Origin: Trematomus loennbergii
Lineage: Eukaryota; Chordata; Actinopteri; Perciformes; Nototheniidae
Length of the DNA: 64,000 bases
NCBI GenBank assembly: GCA_012861695.1
Contig: JAAOOA010000002.1
Coordinates: 33,869,244-33,933,243, forward strand
Direction: 5' to 3'
Part shown: one piece after another, positions 1 through 12,992 of the stretch
Numbering within the stretch: the first letter of the stretch is position 1
How the letters are laid out: every line of letters starts with the position of its first letter
Translations under genes and position numbers: made by a program
The notes under the pieces: model-generated
The model's database searches: none
Told to the model about the DNA's origin: nothing
What the model saw: the letters and a program-made list of their open reading frames with translations, nothing else

Positions 1-878
1 CTGCTGAGAACAAAATCAAGCCACTTCTGCTAAGTTTGATGAGGGAATTCTTTTTTGTTGCCATTAGTTCTTCGTGAGATTGATCCTGTTGGACTCAGTA
101 CTACTGAAACTACCCCCACAAGTACTATGAAGTACTTATTGTGTACTTTTCCAGTAATCCTCTGTCAATGTCCCCTCCTGAGTACAAGAATGCATGTTTT
201 TCTTTTGATAAGCGTTAAAAAACATTTCTTCCTGAGACTGATATTGTTGGACAGAGTATTTTAAGAGGATGGTAGACATGATATCAGCAATACTTACAGT
301 CAGTACTCCGGCAGCAGCATTTTCACACCTTGGAAAGTCTTTAGAGTCTGGCCTGGAATGGATAGCTGGTCACAAATATCCTTCAGCAAAGTAACACACT
401 CTGTCACATGGTTGCCCTCTTATGATGCTGCTGTCTTTTAATATATAATTATTCCTCTGCCGCTAGTTCGTTCCTCGCAGATTCTTCAGTCTCATCAGCC
501 TCATCCTTCCATCAGTCCCAGTTAACGCCTCCAGCACACTTCCAGTATCTGACTCCATATGATATTGTCCTGATGCTGTAAGCCCCATGATCACAAAATG
601 ACCCCTCTAAAGTCTGAGTGCCAAGGACCTCATATTATGTCTGTCATTAATGTTACATCACCCATTATAACGATTTTCTTTCCTTTTTTCTCTTCTCTTA
701 ACTGAATAGTCCTGTCTTTAAGTATAACCAAATGTAAAGTCCTTTTCCTGCACCATTTGAAGGCTTCACAACAGGCATGTTTACTGTATGTGTTTGGAGA
801 AATAACACAATCAATGGCCCAGAATTGTACTTTATAAACTATGAATCTTGTGGTGCTTGAAGAAATACCTGATTCAAC
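1..878. other. Gene-free stretch, nothing recognised
   Basis: No exon with splice sites or family similarity is visible. The short open frame at 55-264 has no recognisable motif. The sequence is AT-rich and unique-looking until the transposon copy that begins near 879. Confidence 0.5.
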
Positions 879-1955
879 CTGGTTCAGCTCCGGTTTCCCT
901 TTTCAGCTCCCGCTCTGTTCACACCACCCAGAGCTGCCGCTGCTGCGTCATGACGTCACCATTTACATAGCTGATTTTCTCCCCAACGGAGCTCACAACA
1001 ACAACAGGGGGGACTGCATCGGGTCGATGATCGTGTTGCTTTTAATCATACGAAGCCAGATTAAATTAAATAACGACTTCTCCAACCTTATACTTTTCTC
1101 CAGAGTGCCGTGGTTCATTGTTTATTAATGTGTTTCAGCGGCATTTACCGACCGCTGCAGTGCTGGCTGCTCTTCCACGGGAGTTTATTCTCCCGTTAGC
1201 TCCGGGTTAGCTCACACGGCTCTAAAGTATTCACTGTCTGACTGTCACACAAGCAGCTGATACATATCCCCAGTTCCCCTTAAGTGAATGTGTGTCAGTC
1301 TGAATTGACGCTGTTTGGCATCACAACGCTGTTATGAAAGTTGCTCTGGTATAACATGGGTGATGTTAGCATAGCAACCGAAGCTAAACTGACTACTTGC
1401 TAAGCCATTTTCTACAGGCACATTTTACCGGCGTATTTTTCATTATGATTCTACTTGTGATAGTCGGACATGACAACCTGTGCAGCCCATGTATTGATTC
1501 CATCCGATAGCTGCTATAATAACAAACAAAACGTCTGCCTGCTCTCCACAATGATCAATAACAGCGAACGGATGGTCAAAGTAATGTACAAATAAACAGA
1601 ATCACATGAAGCCTGGTTAGTGTTGCCTGACTTTATAAAGTGTTTTTTTTTATAAGTGTGTGGTTGCCTTCTAGTCACTTTGCTCAGCGCTACTGCTTGT
1701 AGGCAGGCATGACGAGACTCTTCAGTCGACCCATGTTCAGGGGAGGTGGGTTTAGTTTCCTGCACGCCTCGACGTAAGCGACGCCGCCTCTAGCTCCGAA
1801 GCTCTTGCCTCTAGACCGACAATTTTTTGGAGCTGGAAGTGAACCGCATTCCGGAGCTATGAGGCGGCGCCGCTGCGGTGTGAACAGGAAAAAACGGTAC
1901 TTTTCAGGCTCCAGCTCCGAGCCGGAGCTGAAAAAGCGCCGGTGTGAAAGGGGCA
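879..1955. mobile_element. Left-truncated Harbinger-like non-autonomous element (copy A)
   Basis: This stretch is nearly identical to 19766-20619, apart from a 235-bp segment (1421-1655) that the other copy lacks. The right end carries the terminal inverted repeat (...GGTGTGAAAGGGGCA) and is followed by TAA, the trinucleotide target type expected of PIF/Harbinger elements. The left terminal repeat is missing: similarity starts abruptly at ctggttcag. Open frames inside (841-1128, 1514-2004) have no recognisable product and are not conserved as proteins between the copies. The superfamily is inferred from the 3-bp target site, not from a transposase. Confidence 0.7.
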
Positions 1956-1958
1956 TAA

Positions 1959-2745
1959 TGACTTTCACGTGATTGTTTATTGCAGCGTTCATAATACAGT
2001 ACACATACTATTGGGGAATCTTATGTGTTTTGTGATGTTTGTGCTGGAGCCGCTTTATCCAAAACAGCACTCCGGTTAGAGAGTTGACACGGAGACAGGA
2101 AGTACAGTCGTTGGACTTTATATTAGCTTGGTTCTGATCATCAACACAGAATACATCATGCTTGATGTGGAATCACATACAGGATGTTGAATGGGTTGAT
2201 GTTAATGATAACGTAGAGTAGAGAATGAATGAATGTGGTTTCTGCAAAATACACAGAAATAGAAATAAGGTTCAAATTACAATAACTAACCAGACTATGG
2301 TTATTAATAATAAGCAACAGCAATACTAATTGTTGCTAAAACACATTAGACACGTTGCAAACACACACATGGCTAATAAAAGCTAAGTTAGCATCTCATC
2401 CGCACACTATCACTGAATAGCTTAACTTAGCTAACTAGCTAGCATTAGCTCAATTCCTGAACAACATAGCAACTAAAAACGGGACATCAAGAGACTCATT
2501 AACACACTGACTCAGCAGGACACTATGCATACAATCTTATAACATTACCAACACTAAAGATCTGCATATATGCTCACATTCTTCACGAACGCATTTTCTC
2601 TGTGACGATGGTAATTATGCATGTGACGATGCGACCATAGGATGCGACTACTTTAGCTGCCCCTAAATGTGCCTGACTAAAACACGAACGATATAACGCA
2701 GATCAAGGAAAACAAGGGGAATTTACAACACACACTGACACTATA
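1959..2745. other. Gene-free stretch with gctagctagc-type low complexity
   Basis: No gene is seen. The text contains many short ttagctagc-like words around 2385-2460. It separates the truncated element from the outer inverted repeat that starts near 2746. Confidence 0.45.
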
Positions 2746-3000
2746 GGCTCGTCTCAATACCCCTCCTCGACTCCTCTCTTCCCCTCCTCCGGGACTTGAC
2801 CCGGAAATCGATCAAGACATGCCAGGGCTGCGTTTCACTTCTCTTATTTTTCATTTCCTTGCTCCTCGGTCTCTGTCTCACCGGAAGTTGATTTGTCTGC
2901 GCCATCTTGAGTAGCGTCCCAATGGCCTTATTTTTGCCGGAGGACGAGGATCGAGGAGCGAGGCGATAATGGAGGAGCTATAATCGAGGAACCACCAGAC

Positions 3001-3397
3001 CATGGGTGTTTCTCAATCGCGAGTACGCTTGCTTGGTAGCACATGTCTGCCGAGCATCTTGCTTCAGAAGCGAGGCAAGAATACTTCCTGCCATTCGGAA
3101 AACAAAGAGTGGAACAGGCTAGCAAGTGTGCAGGTGTGGTCATATGAGAGGCCCCGCCTTACATCTTCCGCCACAGGTTTGGGGAAATTGGTCCGTGCGC
3201 AAAGCATTGTGGGGATTTTAAGACCGCGAAGTATACTCATGTGCAGACTCGATATTTCTCCAAACGGAGTACGCCGGGCTCGGTAGATTTCCAAGTATAC
3301 TGGAGATTGGAACAGTACTTCGGCGGCACTCGATGACGTAGTATGCTTGAAATAGTGGCTCGGAAGCAGCTTTACTCGCGATTGAGAAACACCCCAT
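3001..3397. mobile_element. Palindromic MITE, terminal repeat GGGTGTTTCTCAATCGCGAG
   Basis: The element runs from 3004 to 3394. Its two ends are inverted copies beginning GGGTGTTTCTCAATCGCGAG. CAT lies directly outside both ends (3001-3003 and 3395-3397), consistent with a 3-bp target duplication. The overlapping open frames on both strands are a by-product of the inverted structure. No transposase is present. Confidence 0.65.
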
Positions 3398-4406
3398 CCT
3401 TCGATGAAATCCTCAGACACTCGCCCCGCCCCCTTACTGTGTATCGCTCACTGATTGGACGATGCAGCGCATGCAATGATCTGATGCTTCTTGACATGAG
3501 AGCAGTTTCCCAGCGGAGTGAAGAAAACACATGAAACTCACGGGACTCACTCCTCAGTTCATACTGTGTTTTGTTTCAATGAATGCATCATTCAGTTACA
3601 AATATGTGATATATCTGAACAACAAAGTGGACAAAAATCATTTCATTCATTTATTGGAAACATTTTCGTGATCGCTTTTTTCGTTTTACATTTTCATTTA
3701 TTGTCATTTCCATTCAGTCAGTCATTAAGTGCTATTTAACATGTTAATTTGCTACATATCCACACAAACAAACAAAGTGTGCAATCCAATGAATGTTAAT
3801 CTAACTGGGTTTTGATAGATAACATATCTCTTTTTCTTCTCTCAATTCTGTTATTTATATTGTGCACTCTAATCAATATTAATCAAACTAATATTTCGTT
3901 TATACATTTTAAGAATGGCGTTTATCTTTTTTGAGAATTAGTTCTTATTTGATTTTATTTATTTGGGTCTACAACAGATGATACAAATGTTTGTGTCAGT
4001 AAATGTGTACTAACAGAGGCGGGGTGTTTGTGAAAATAACGGGGACAGAGCTGCTGTCAGACGATCAGCTGTGCGGCGTCATCACAAACGGACGTCGCTT
4101 AACGTGACGCTCCGGAGGAAAGGACGTCCCATTGCTCTTAAAACTCATTTCCCTGCTTCTCGTGGTTTCCTTGCTTCTCTCCATGCTTCCCTGGTGGGAG
4201 GGACTAGTCGCAGGGAAACGACGCAAGTGAGGGACGCAAGGAATCCATTTAACCGAAGTGAAACGCAGCCCATGTTGAAGGACGTCCCAATAGCTGAAAT
4301 GCACATGGAGGAGTCAAGGAGGGGTGAGGGAGGAGGGGTGCGGGAGGAGACGAAAGGGAGGATACACGAGAGCAGACTACGCGGAAGTGTTTTCTATGAG
4401 GTGTGA

Positions 4407-7400
4407 TTTGTGCCAAAGAGCAGATAACTAAGCTCACTGAGCGGAGAACTGACGTGTCAACGTGCGCCAACGCCTCCATCAATTTTGAATGGGTTGACGT
4501 ACGATACAGGCGACGTCACGACGTTGTCAGACGTCAGACGTCACGGCGACGTATCATAGGTGCGCTCAAAGTACGCGCTCACGTGGCGGCGGCGTAGCTT
4601 TGAAAGTGCTATCTAAGATACGCGTGTTGATAACATACGTGTACATAAGCGTGTACATAAGCGTGTGGATAAGCGCGTGAATAACGTACGTCTCGCCTCC
4701 GTTAGCATTGTATAGCATTATCCTATATTATATTTTTCGAATGATTCCGCTCCTACAGTAGTTTGGAGAGTGTTACAGGTACACTTTCTCATCGGCACAG
4801 TGTTGGTATCAGAAGAGAGGGGAATACTAATTAATAATCATTAGTATGAGAATATTTGCTGGTGTTGTACTCGAGACCGGTCTCCAGACCACTTTTTAAC
4901 GGTATTGGTCTCGGAATCGACTGCATTTGGTTTCGTATTGTCTCTGTATCAGACCTATAGGACTCGAGATTTTATGTCAAGACCGGTTAAGACCACGGCT
5001 GTGGCTGGGATGTGATGAGGATCGGGAATTTGTCCGGTACGGGGATTAATAAGAGTTGTGTCTAGCAGCTGTCTCTCTCTCTCTCTGCTCGGGAACAGCT
5101 GATCGCTGCACTGCGATCACCTGTCCCTCCCTCCCTCAAGGTGGGTGTGGGGTGTCTGTGTCTGTGTCTGTGTGTCTCATTCACTGTCCCTCAGGTTGTA
5201 GCATGTTTCGATTGCCAGTTTGTGGCTTGTATGTCTTGTGAACGCAGCGCTGGCATGATGTGATGTGGCCTGCTGACATGGCCTCTAAACACACAGGACT
5301 AAAAATAATACGTGTTTAATTCAGCCCAGATGCGGTGACTGCAGGCCAAATCCATTAATGCGGCATATATTGAAGGTGTTCAAAGTTGCACCGGTATGAA
5401 GCGCAGTGAGAACCACGCACCTGTCAGACCAGACCTTTATATATACAGTCTATGTGTCAGACTAGCGAATGGGCACATTTACATTTCAGGAGAATAATGA
5501 AGATGTGATGGTTGTTCCACTCTCCGTTTCTCACGAGACCAGCGCGCTGCTGTTTACATTAGTGTGGACTGGACCGACTGAAATTGACGGCAAGATTAAT
5601 TATTGTGGAAGGATGGACCCCCATCCTGCAGCAAAAGGCAGTGAAATGTGCTAAAATCACTGATTTATTCAGAACCCCGTATGGTATAGAATGACGAAGC
5701 AGAAAGTAAGTGAGCGAACATTATGAGCCACATTTCTTTCTATATTGTAGCCTGATGTGCACATCGACTGTCAACAAAACAGTTTCTCAGTCCAATGCTA
5801 AGTTAGTATAGGCGCTGTGTGACTGGAGACTATAAGGCTAAGGCCCAAACATGTCCTTAATGTTACTCAAGGCAAATATATGTAATATAACCGTTAGACT
5901 GCAGCTAACTGTGGGGCTACAAACCCCTCATACTGTGAACTTGAGATGGTTATGTTGTCTAAAGGGGAGACACTCATTATGGTATTATGCCATGCAAATA
6001 CAGGGTCAACTAAGTGATAAAATAAGTGTTGCATAATGTATGTTCTTGAATAATGTTATTTCATATATAGTTGTTAATGTAATGATTACATGTTCTCCTT
6101 ATTCAGTTCCACTATCAGATGATGCTGATGGTGATGCCCTGAGGGAGAGATGCAGAGCTCAGTGGACAGAACTGGCAGGTACAGAGGAAACTGTTTCAAT
6201 AGGCTATGTCTATGAAAACACTGAACAAAGGAAATGTAATGACAACAGTATAAGCAAGCTATGTTCATGTTCTCTCAATAAGTTACTATAGTTATTGATC
6301 ACAGTTTAATCCATTTGAGGTCCACCCCCAAATAAAACATGTTCACATGGAAAGGTTCCCAAATACATATGCACACTTTTTTAACAATATCCTATGTCCA
6401 TATGTTTCTATTTAAGTAGTAGATTCAAACTGTAGGGCTATCACTAAGGGCAGCAACGTTGTAAATATTGACGATACATCCAGCAAAACGCCCCCAAACA
6501 AAACTGGTAGTGGCCTGGCTGGGTGTATGATTCCCGGCCTGCTATGGTCCCAGTCCGGCCCTGCTGACACATCACACACCCGTACGCTACACACATTACT
6601 GATTAACTGATATCACAATTGAGTTGCTCTCTTTAAATAAATATACTGTAATTGGAAAATAATCATGTGTGGTGTCCTTGTTTTGTCCGTCCTTGAGCCA
6701 GGGCTCCCTATTGTTGTATAGGTTAATGGTGTGTGTAACACAAACATAATAAATCATTGGATAGTGTTATATAATAGAAATAAAGTAATGTATTAAGACT
6801 CAGTGCGAGTTATTACTTTCTTCCTTTACTTGGCATTCTTCAAAGATACACAGACATTGCAGCACATCGTTTCACGTCTTTGTACTTTCTCAGCTTTAAA
6901 GTGCAATGTGTTGGCGAACCTTTGTTTCCTCCTGACAGCTCACTTAAAGGTATATTCAATTCAATTCAATAGCTTTATTAGCATGACCTCAGTTACATAT
7001 AGTATTGCCAAAGCTCTGTATAGTTGCAACATCTAGACAAAATATATATATATACAATATATATATACTCCCCCTTGTGGCCAAAGGGGGACACAACTCT
7101 TGTCTTCAGAAGTATGCTTGAGTGCAGCAAAATGTAGCACAGTGACTATTTTGTCAACTAAACATCAAAAACAATAGCCTACATATTTTAGTAAACGGGA
7201 CATTATAATCTCCACACATTAACTCTATATTTGCCTCTGCCATGGTGCTGAAATGAAATCAAATAAACAATATATAGGGGTTGCCTCTTCTCTGAACTTC
7301 TCATTCCAGAATTGGAGGACATTTCATGTCCCCCATATAAAAAATCTAATAATCCATGCCCAAAAAGCTAAGACATGCACTTGTTGTGTTAAATATACTT

Positions 7401-8593
7401 GTCTTGAGACAAGATGCATATAAAGTTGAAGAAAAAGTGGTTTCAAAATATTATTTAAAATATCAAATAGCTCTCGAACACCCCTAAAATTGCCCTTTTC
7501 TCTTGTCCCAGCTTCTTGGTGACCAACTTGCATGTCAAATATAACATTTAAAATAGGGTTTTTATTTACTTTTTTGGTATTATTCTATTGATATATGTGT
7601 CTTGTAATGGTAAAATCAATTTGTTAAATCATAAACACATTTTAAATAACAGTAATTTTGCACAGAAGGTGTGTCCCTCAACATGCGCGCAACCCTGTTA
7701 CCGAAACCTTTTTAGCTTGGCAGAGGAAGTGAAAAAACTGTTTGTCGCATGACACAGTGGAAAGGACATCAGCAAGCCATGTGCTACTACCATGGGTAGA
7801 CCAAAACTAAGTCCTCTCTTTTATTTGTAATATATTTCCAATCTTGTCACTCTTGAAGGAGTGTGGCACTCATACAAACGCAACCCTGTTACTCAAATTA
7901 TGAGACTAAAACAAATTAATTTCAAATGTATGTGTTAATGAATGTTAATTCTTCATTGAAAATATACATTTGATGCCTTAGCTGGGCAAATCACTTTTTT
8001 TGATGGTTTATTATCTGTTTTTCCTAAATACATAACAAAAAAATAATAAATGAAAGGTTCATTTTTCAAAAATGTTGGTGTCTAAATTGTCCTCCAATTC
8101 TGGAATGACCCGTATACTGCATCCCTCCAAATCAAATAAACCATAAACAAATACATAAAGTCGTGTTCACTGCAGCGATCTATTTCACACACAAAACTAT
8201 ATGAAAACTTGGTGATATACAGTTTTCTCCTGGAGACCAAGGGAAGACAGGCTTCTCCTGTTTTTTCAGCCTTTGTTATCATTTTGGTAATTAAAATATA
8301 TATTCTTGTCTGTGGTTGTTTTTTGCATTCAGGGCATACAAGAGGTGTAACATTATTTTAATACCAAAACTATATTGAAATAGAGTCTAGCTTGAACAGC
8401 AACGTAGCTGTAACATTACTGGGTTATTTGGTGATAACTAAGTAAAGTAACTTCAGACGCAGACGTCACGTAGCTTCTCAGACGAGGGGTGGCGACGAGA
8501 GTGTCACGTTACTTCTCTCACGGCATAGTTCACGGCATGGTAGACGACGACCGACACGTTTGTCTGCTCAGTGAGTTCGCTCTTTGGCACAAA
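4407..8593 (+). mobile_element. Palindrome unit A, TIR element of about 4.2 kb
   Basis: The unit begins TTTGTGCCAAAGAGC and ends with its reverse complement, both followed inward by a CTCACTGAGC-type motif. It is flanked on both sides by CTATGAGGTGTGA in the same orientation, which could be a long target duplication. It contains a nested inner element (7301-8108), a tract resembling hAT-end sequence (GGGCCGGACTGGGA-like, reverse strand, near 6550), and a ttcaattcaattcaat motif near 6957. No transposase is recognised, so it is probably non-autonomous. Confidence 0.55.
7301..8108. mobile_element. Nested element in arm A
   Basis: The inverted termini begin TCATTCCAGAATTGGAGGAC. The element is 808 bp and its counterpart in the other arm (9097-10021) is 925 bp. 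It contains two CCCTGTTAC motifs (about 7690 and 7885). No clear target duplication is seen. Confidence 0.55.
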
Positions 8594-8608
8594 ATCTATG
8601 AGGTGTGA

Positions 8609-11600
8609 TTTGTGCCAAAGAGCGAACTCACTGAGCAGACAATCGTGTCGGTCGTCGCCTACCATGCCGTGAACTATGCCGTGAGAGAAGTAACGTGACA
8701 CTCTCGTCGCCACCCCTCTCGTCTGAGAAGCTACGTGACGTCTGCGTCTGAAGTTACTTTACTTAGTTATCACCAAATAACCCAGTAATGTTACAGCTAC
8801 GTTGCTGTTCAAGCTAGAATCTATTTCAATATAGTTTTGGTATTAAAATAATGTTACACCTCTTGTATGCCCTGAATGCAAAAAACAACCACAGACAAGA
8901 ATATATATTTTTAATTATCAAAATGATAACAAAGGCTGAAAAAACAGGAGAAGCCTGTCTTCCCTTGGTCTCCAGGAGAAAACTGTATATCACCAAGTTT
9001 TCATATAGTTTTGTGTGTGAAATAGATCGCTGCAGTGAACACGACTTTATGTATTTGTTTATGGTTTATTTGATTTGGAGGGATGCAGTATACGGGTCAT
9101 TCCAGAATTGGAGGACAATTTAGACACCAACATTTTTGAAAAATGAACCTTTCATTTTATTATTTTTTGTTATGTATTTAGGAAAAACAGATAATAAACC
9201 ATCAAAAAAAGTGATTTGCCCAGCTAAGGCATCAAATGTATATTTTCCAATGAAGAATTAACCCTGTTACTCTATTATAGTATAGTAACAGGGTTGAAAA
9301 TCAATGCTAATTTTAGCTTTTACCTCAGGAATTAATGCTAGCTGCACAATGTAATGCTATTGTCAAGGAATGGACACACTTAGATATTTAACTAAAGAAA
9401 GATACATTTGAAATTAATTTGTTTTAGTCTCATAATTTGAGTAACAGGGTTGCGTTTGTATGAGTGCCACACTCCTTCAAGAGTGACAAGATTGGAAATA
9501 TATTACAAATAAAAGAGAGGACTTAGTTTTGGTCTACCCATGGTAGTAGCACATGGCTTGCTGATGTCCTTTCCACTGTGTCATGCGACAAACAGTTTTT
9601 TCACTTCCTCTGCCAAGCTAAAAAGGTTTCGGTAACAGGGTTGCGCGCATGTTGAGGGACACACCTTCTGTGCAAAATTACTGTTATTTAAAATGTGTTT
9701 ATGATTTAACAAATTGATTTTACCATTACAAGACACATATATCAATAGAATAATACCAAAAAAGTAAATAAAAACCCTATTTTAAATGTTATATTTGACA
9801 TGCAAGTTGGTCACCAAGAAGCTGGGACAAGAGAAAAGGGCAATTTTAGGGGGTGTTCGAGAGCTATTTGATATTTTAAATAATATTTTGAAACCACTTT
9901 TTCTTCAACTTTATATGCATCTTGTATATTTAACACAACAAGTGCATGTCTTAGCTTTTTGGGCATGGATTATTAGATTTTTTATATGGGGGACATGAAA
10001 TGTCCTCCAATTCTGGAATGAGAAGTTCAGAGAAGAGGCAACCCCTATATATTGTTTATTTGATTTCATTTCAGCACCATGGCAGAGGCAAATATAGAGT
10101 TAATGTGTGGAGATTATAATGTCCCGTTTACTAAAATATGTAGGCTATTGTTTTTGATGTTTAGTTGACAAAATAGTCACTGTGCTACATTTTGCTGCAC
10201 TCAAGCATACTTCTGAAGACAAGAGTTGTGTCCCCCTTTGGCCACAAGGGGGAGTATATATATATTGTATATATATATATTTTGTCTAGATGTTGCAACT
10301 ATACAGAGCTTTGGCAATACTATATGTAACTGAGGTCATGCTAATAAAGCTATTGAATTGAATTGAATATACCTTTAAGTGAGCTGTCAGGAGGAAACAA
10401 AGGTTCGCCAACACATTGCACTTTAAAGCTGAGAAAGTACAAAGACGTGAAACGATGTGCTGCAATGTCTGTGTATCTTTGAAGAATGCCAAGTAAAGGA
10501 AGAAAGTAATAACTCGCACTGAGTCTTAATACATTACTTTATTTCTATTATATAGAAACACTATCCAATGATTTATTATGTTTGTGTTACACACACACCA
10601 TTACTGAATTCATTCTAAAACCAAGAATAACCTACATACAACAATAGGGAGCCCTGGCTCAAGGACGGACAAAACAAGGACACCACACATGATTATTTTC
10701 CAATTACAGTATATTTATTTAAAGAGAGTAACTCAATTGTGATATCAGTTAATCAGTAATGTGTGTAGCGTACGGGTGTGTGATGTGTCAGCAGGGCCGG
10801 ACTGGGACCATAGGTCAGGCCGGGAATTATACACCCAGCCAGGCCACTACTAGTTTTGTTTGGGGCGTTTTGCTGGATGTATCATCAATATTTACAACGT
10901 TGCTGCCCTTAGTGATAGCCCTAGAGTTTGAATCTACTACTTAAATAGAAACATATGGACATAGGATATTGTTAAAAAAAGTGTGCATATGTATTTGGGA
11001 ACCTTTCCATGTGAACATGTTTTATTTGGGGGTGGACCTCAAATGGATTAAACTGTGATCAATAACTATAGTAACTTATTGAGAGAACATGAACATAGCT
11101 TGCTTATACTGTTGTCATTACATTTCCTTTGTTCAGTGTTTTCATAGACATAGCCTATTGAAACAGTTTCCTCTGTACCTGCCAGTTCTGTCCACTGAGC
11201 TCTGCATCTCTCCCTCAGGGTCATCACCATCAGCATCATCTGATAGTGGAACTGAATAAGGAGAATATGTAATCATTACATTAACAACTATATATGAAAT
11301 AACATTATTCAAGAACATACATTATGCAACACTTATTTTATCACTTAGTTGACCCTGTATTTGCATGGCATAATACCATAATGAGTGTCTCCCCTTTAGA
11401 CAACATAACCATCTCAAGTTCACAGTATGAGGGGTTTGTAGCCCCACAGTTAGCTGCAGTCTAACGGTTATATTACATATATTTGCCTTGAGTAACATTA
11501 AGGACATGTTTGGGTTTTGTGTAGCCTTATAGTCTCCAGTCACACAGGGCCTATACTAACTTAGCATTGGACTGAGAAACTGTTTTGTTGACAGTCGATG

Positions 11601-12992
11601 TGCACATCAGGCTACAATATAGAAAGAAATGTGGCTCATAATGTTCGCTCACTTACTTTCTGCTTCGTCATTCTATACCATACGGGGTTCTGAATAAATC
11701 AGTGATTTTAGCACATTTCGCTGCCTTTTTGCAGGATGGGGGTCCATCCTTCCACAATAATTAATCTTGCCGTCAGTTTCAGTCGGTCCAGTCCACACTA
11801 ATGTAAACAGCAGCGCGCTGGTCTCGTGAGAAACGGAGAGTGGAACAACCATCACATCTTCATTATTCTCCTGAAATGTAAATGTGCCCATTCGCTAGTC
11901 TGACACATAGACTGTATATATAAAGGTCTGGTCTGACAGGTGCGTGGTTCTCACTGCGCTTCATACCGGTGCAACTTTGAACACCTTCAATATATGCCGC
12001 ATTAATGGATTTGGCCTGCAGTCACCGCATCTGGGCTGAATTAAACACGTATTATTTTAGTCCTGTGTGTTTATTAGAGGCCATGTCAGCAGGCCACATC
12101 ACATCATGCCAGCGCTGCGTTCACAAGACATACAAGCCACAAACTGGCAATCGAAACATGCTACAACCTGAGGGACAGTGAATGAGACACACAGACACAG
12201 ACACACACACACCCACACACACCTTGAGGGAGGGAGGGACAGGTGATCGCAGTGCAGCGATCAGCTGTTCCCGAGCAGAGAGAGAGAGAGAGACAGCTGC
12301 TAGACACAACTCTTATTAATCCCCGTACCGGACAATTGTTATTTGTTCCAAATCGGAACCGGATTTCGGTTCCCGATCCTCATCACATCCCCAGCCACAG
12401 CCGTGGTCTTAACCGGTCTTGACATAAAATCTCGAGTCCTATAGGTCCGATACAGAGACAATACGAAACCAAATGCAGTCGATTCCGAGACCAATACCGT
12501 TAAAAAGTGGTCTGGAGACCGGTCTCGAGTACAACACCAGCAAATATTCTCATACTAATGATTATTAATTATTATTCCCCTCTCTTCTGATACCAACACT
12601 GTGCCGATGAGAAAGTGTACCTGTAACACTCTCCAAACTACTGTAGGAGCGGAATCATTCGAAAAATATAATATAGGATAATGCTATACAATGCTAACGG
12701 AGGCGAGACGTACGTTATTCACGCGCTTATCCACACGCTTATGTACACGCTTATGTACACGTACGTTATCAACACGCGTATCTTAGATAGCACTTTCAAA
12801 GCTACGCCGCCGCCACGTGAGCGCGTACTTTGAGCGCACCTATGATACGTCGCCGTGACGTCTGACGTCTGACAACGTCGTGACGTCGCCTGTATCGTAC
12901 GTCAACCCATTCAAAATTGATGGAGGCGTTGGCGCACGTTGACACGTTAGTTATCCGCTCAGTGAGCTTAGTTATCTGCTCTTTGGCACAAA
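8609..12992 (-). mobile_element. Palindrome unit B, inverted copy of unit A
   Basis: This is the reverse complement of unit A, about 4.4 kb long. The length difference comes mainly from a segment of roughly 150 bp around 9250-9405 that unit A lacks. Its right flank (12993-13012) is an inverted relative of the CTATGAGGTGT word rather than a direct repeat. Confidence 0.6.
9097..10021. mobile_element. Nested element in arm B
   Basis: It has the same TCATTCCAGAATTGGAGGAC termini as the element at 7301-8108 but is about 117 bp longer. It contains a small palindrome in which CCCTGTTAC and its complement GTAACAGGG lie 13-14 nt apart (about 9262-9294), plus further GTAACAGGG motifs near 9440 and 9632. 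Confidence 0.55.

Noticed and set aside
3064..3420. 118-aa minus-strand frame as a gene
   Set aside because: It lies across a palindromic MITE whose symmetry gives open frames on both strands.
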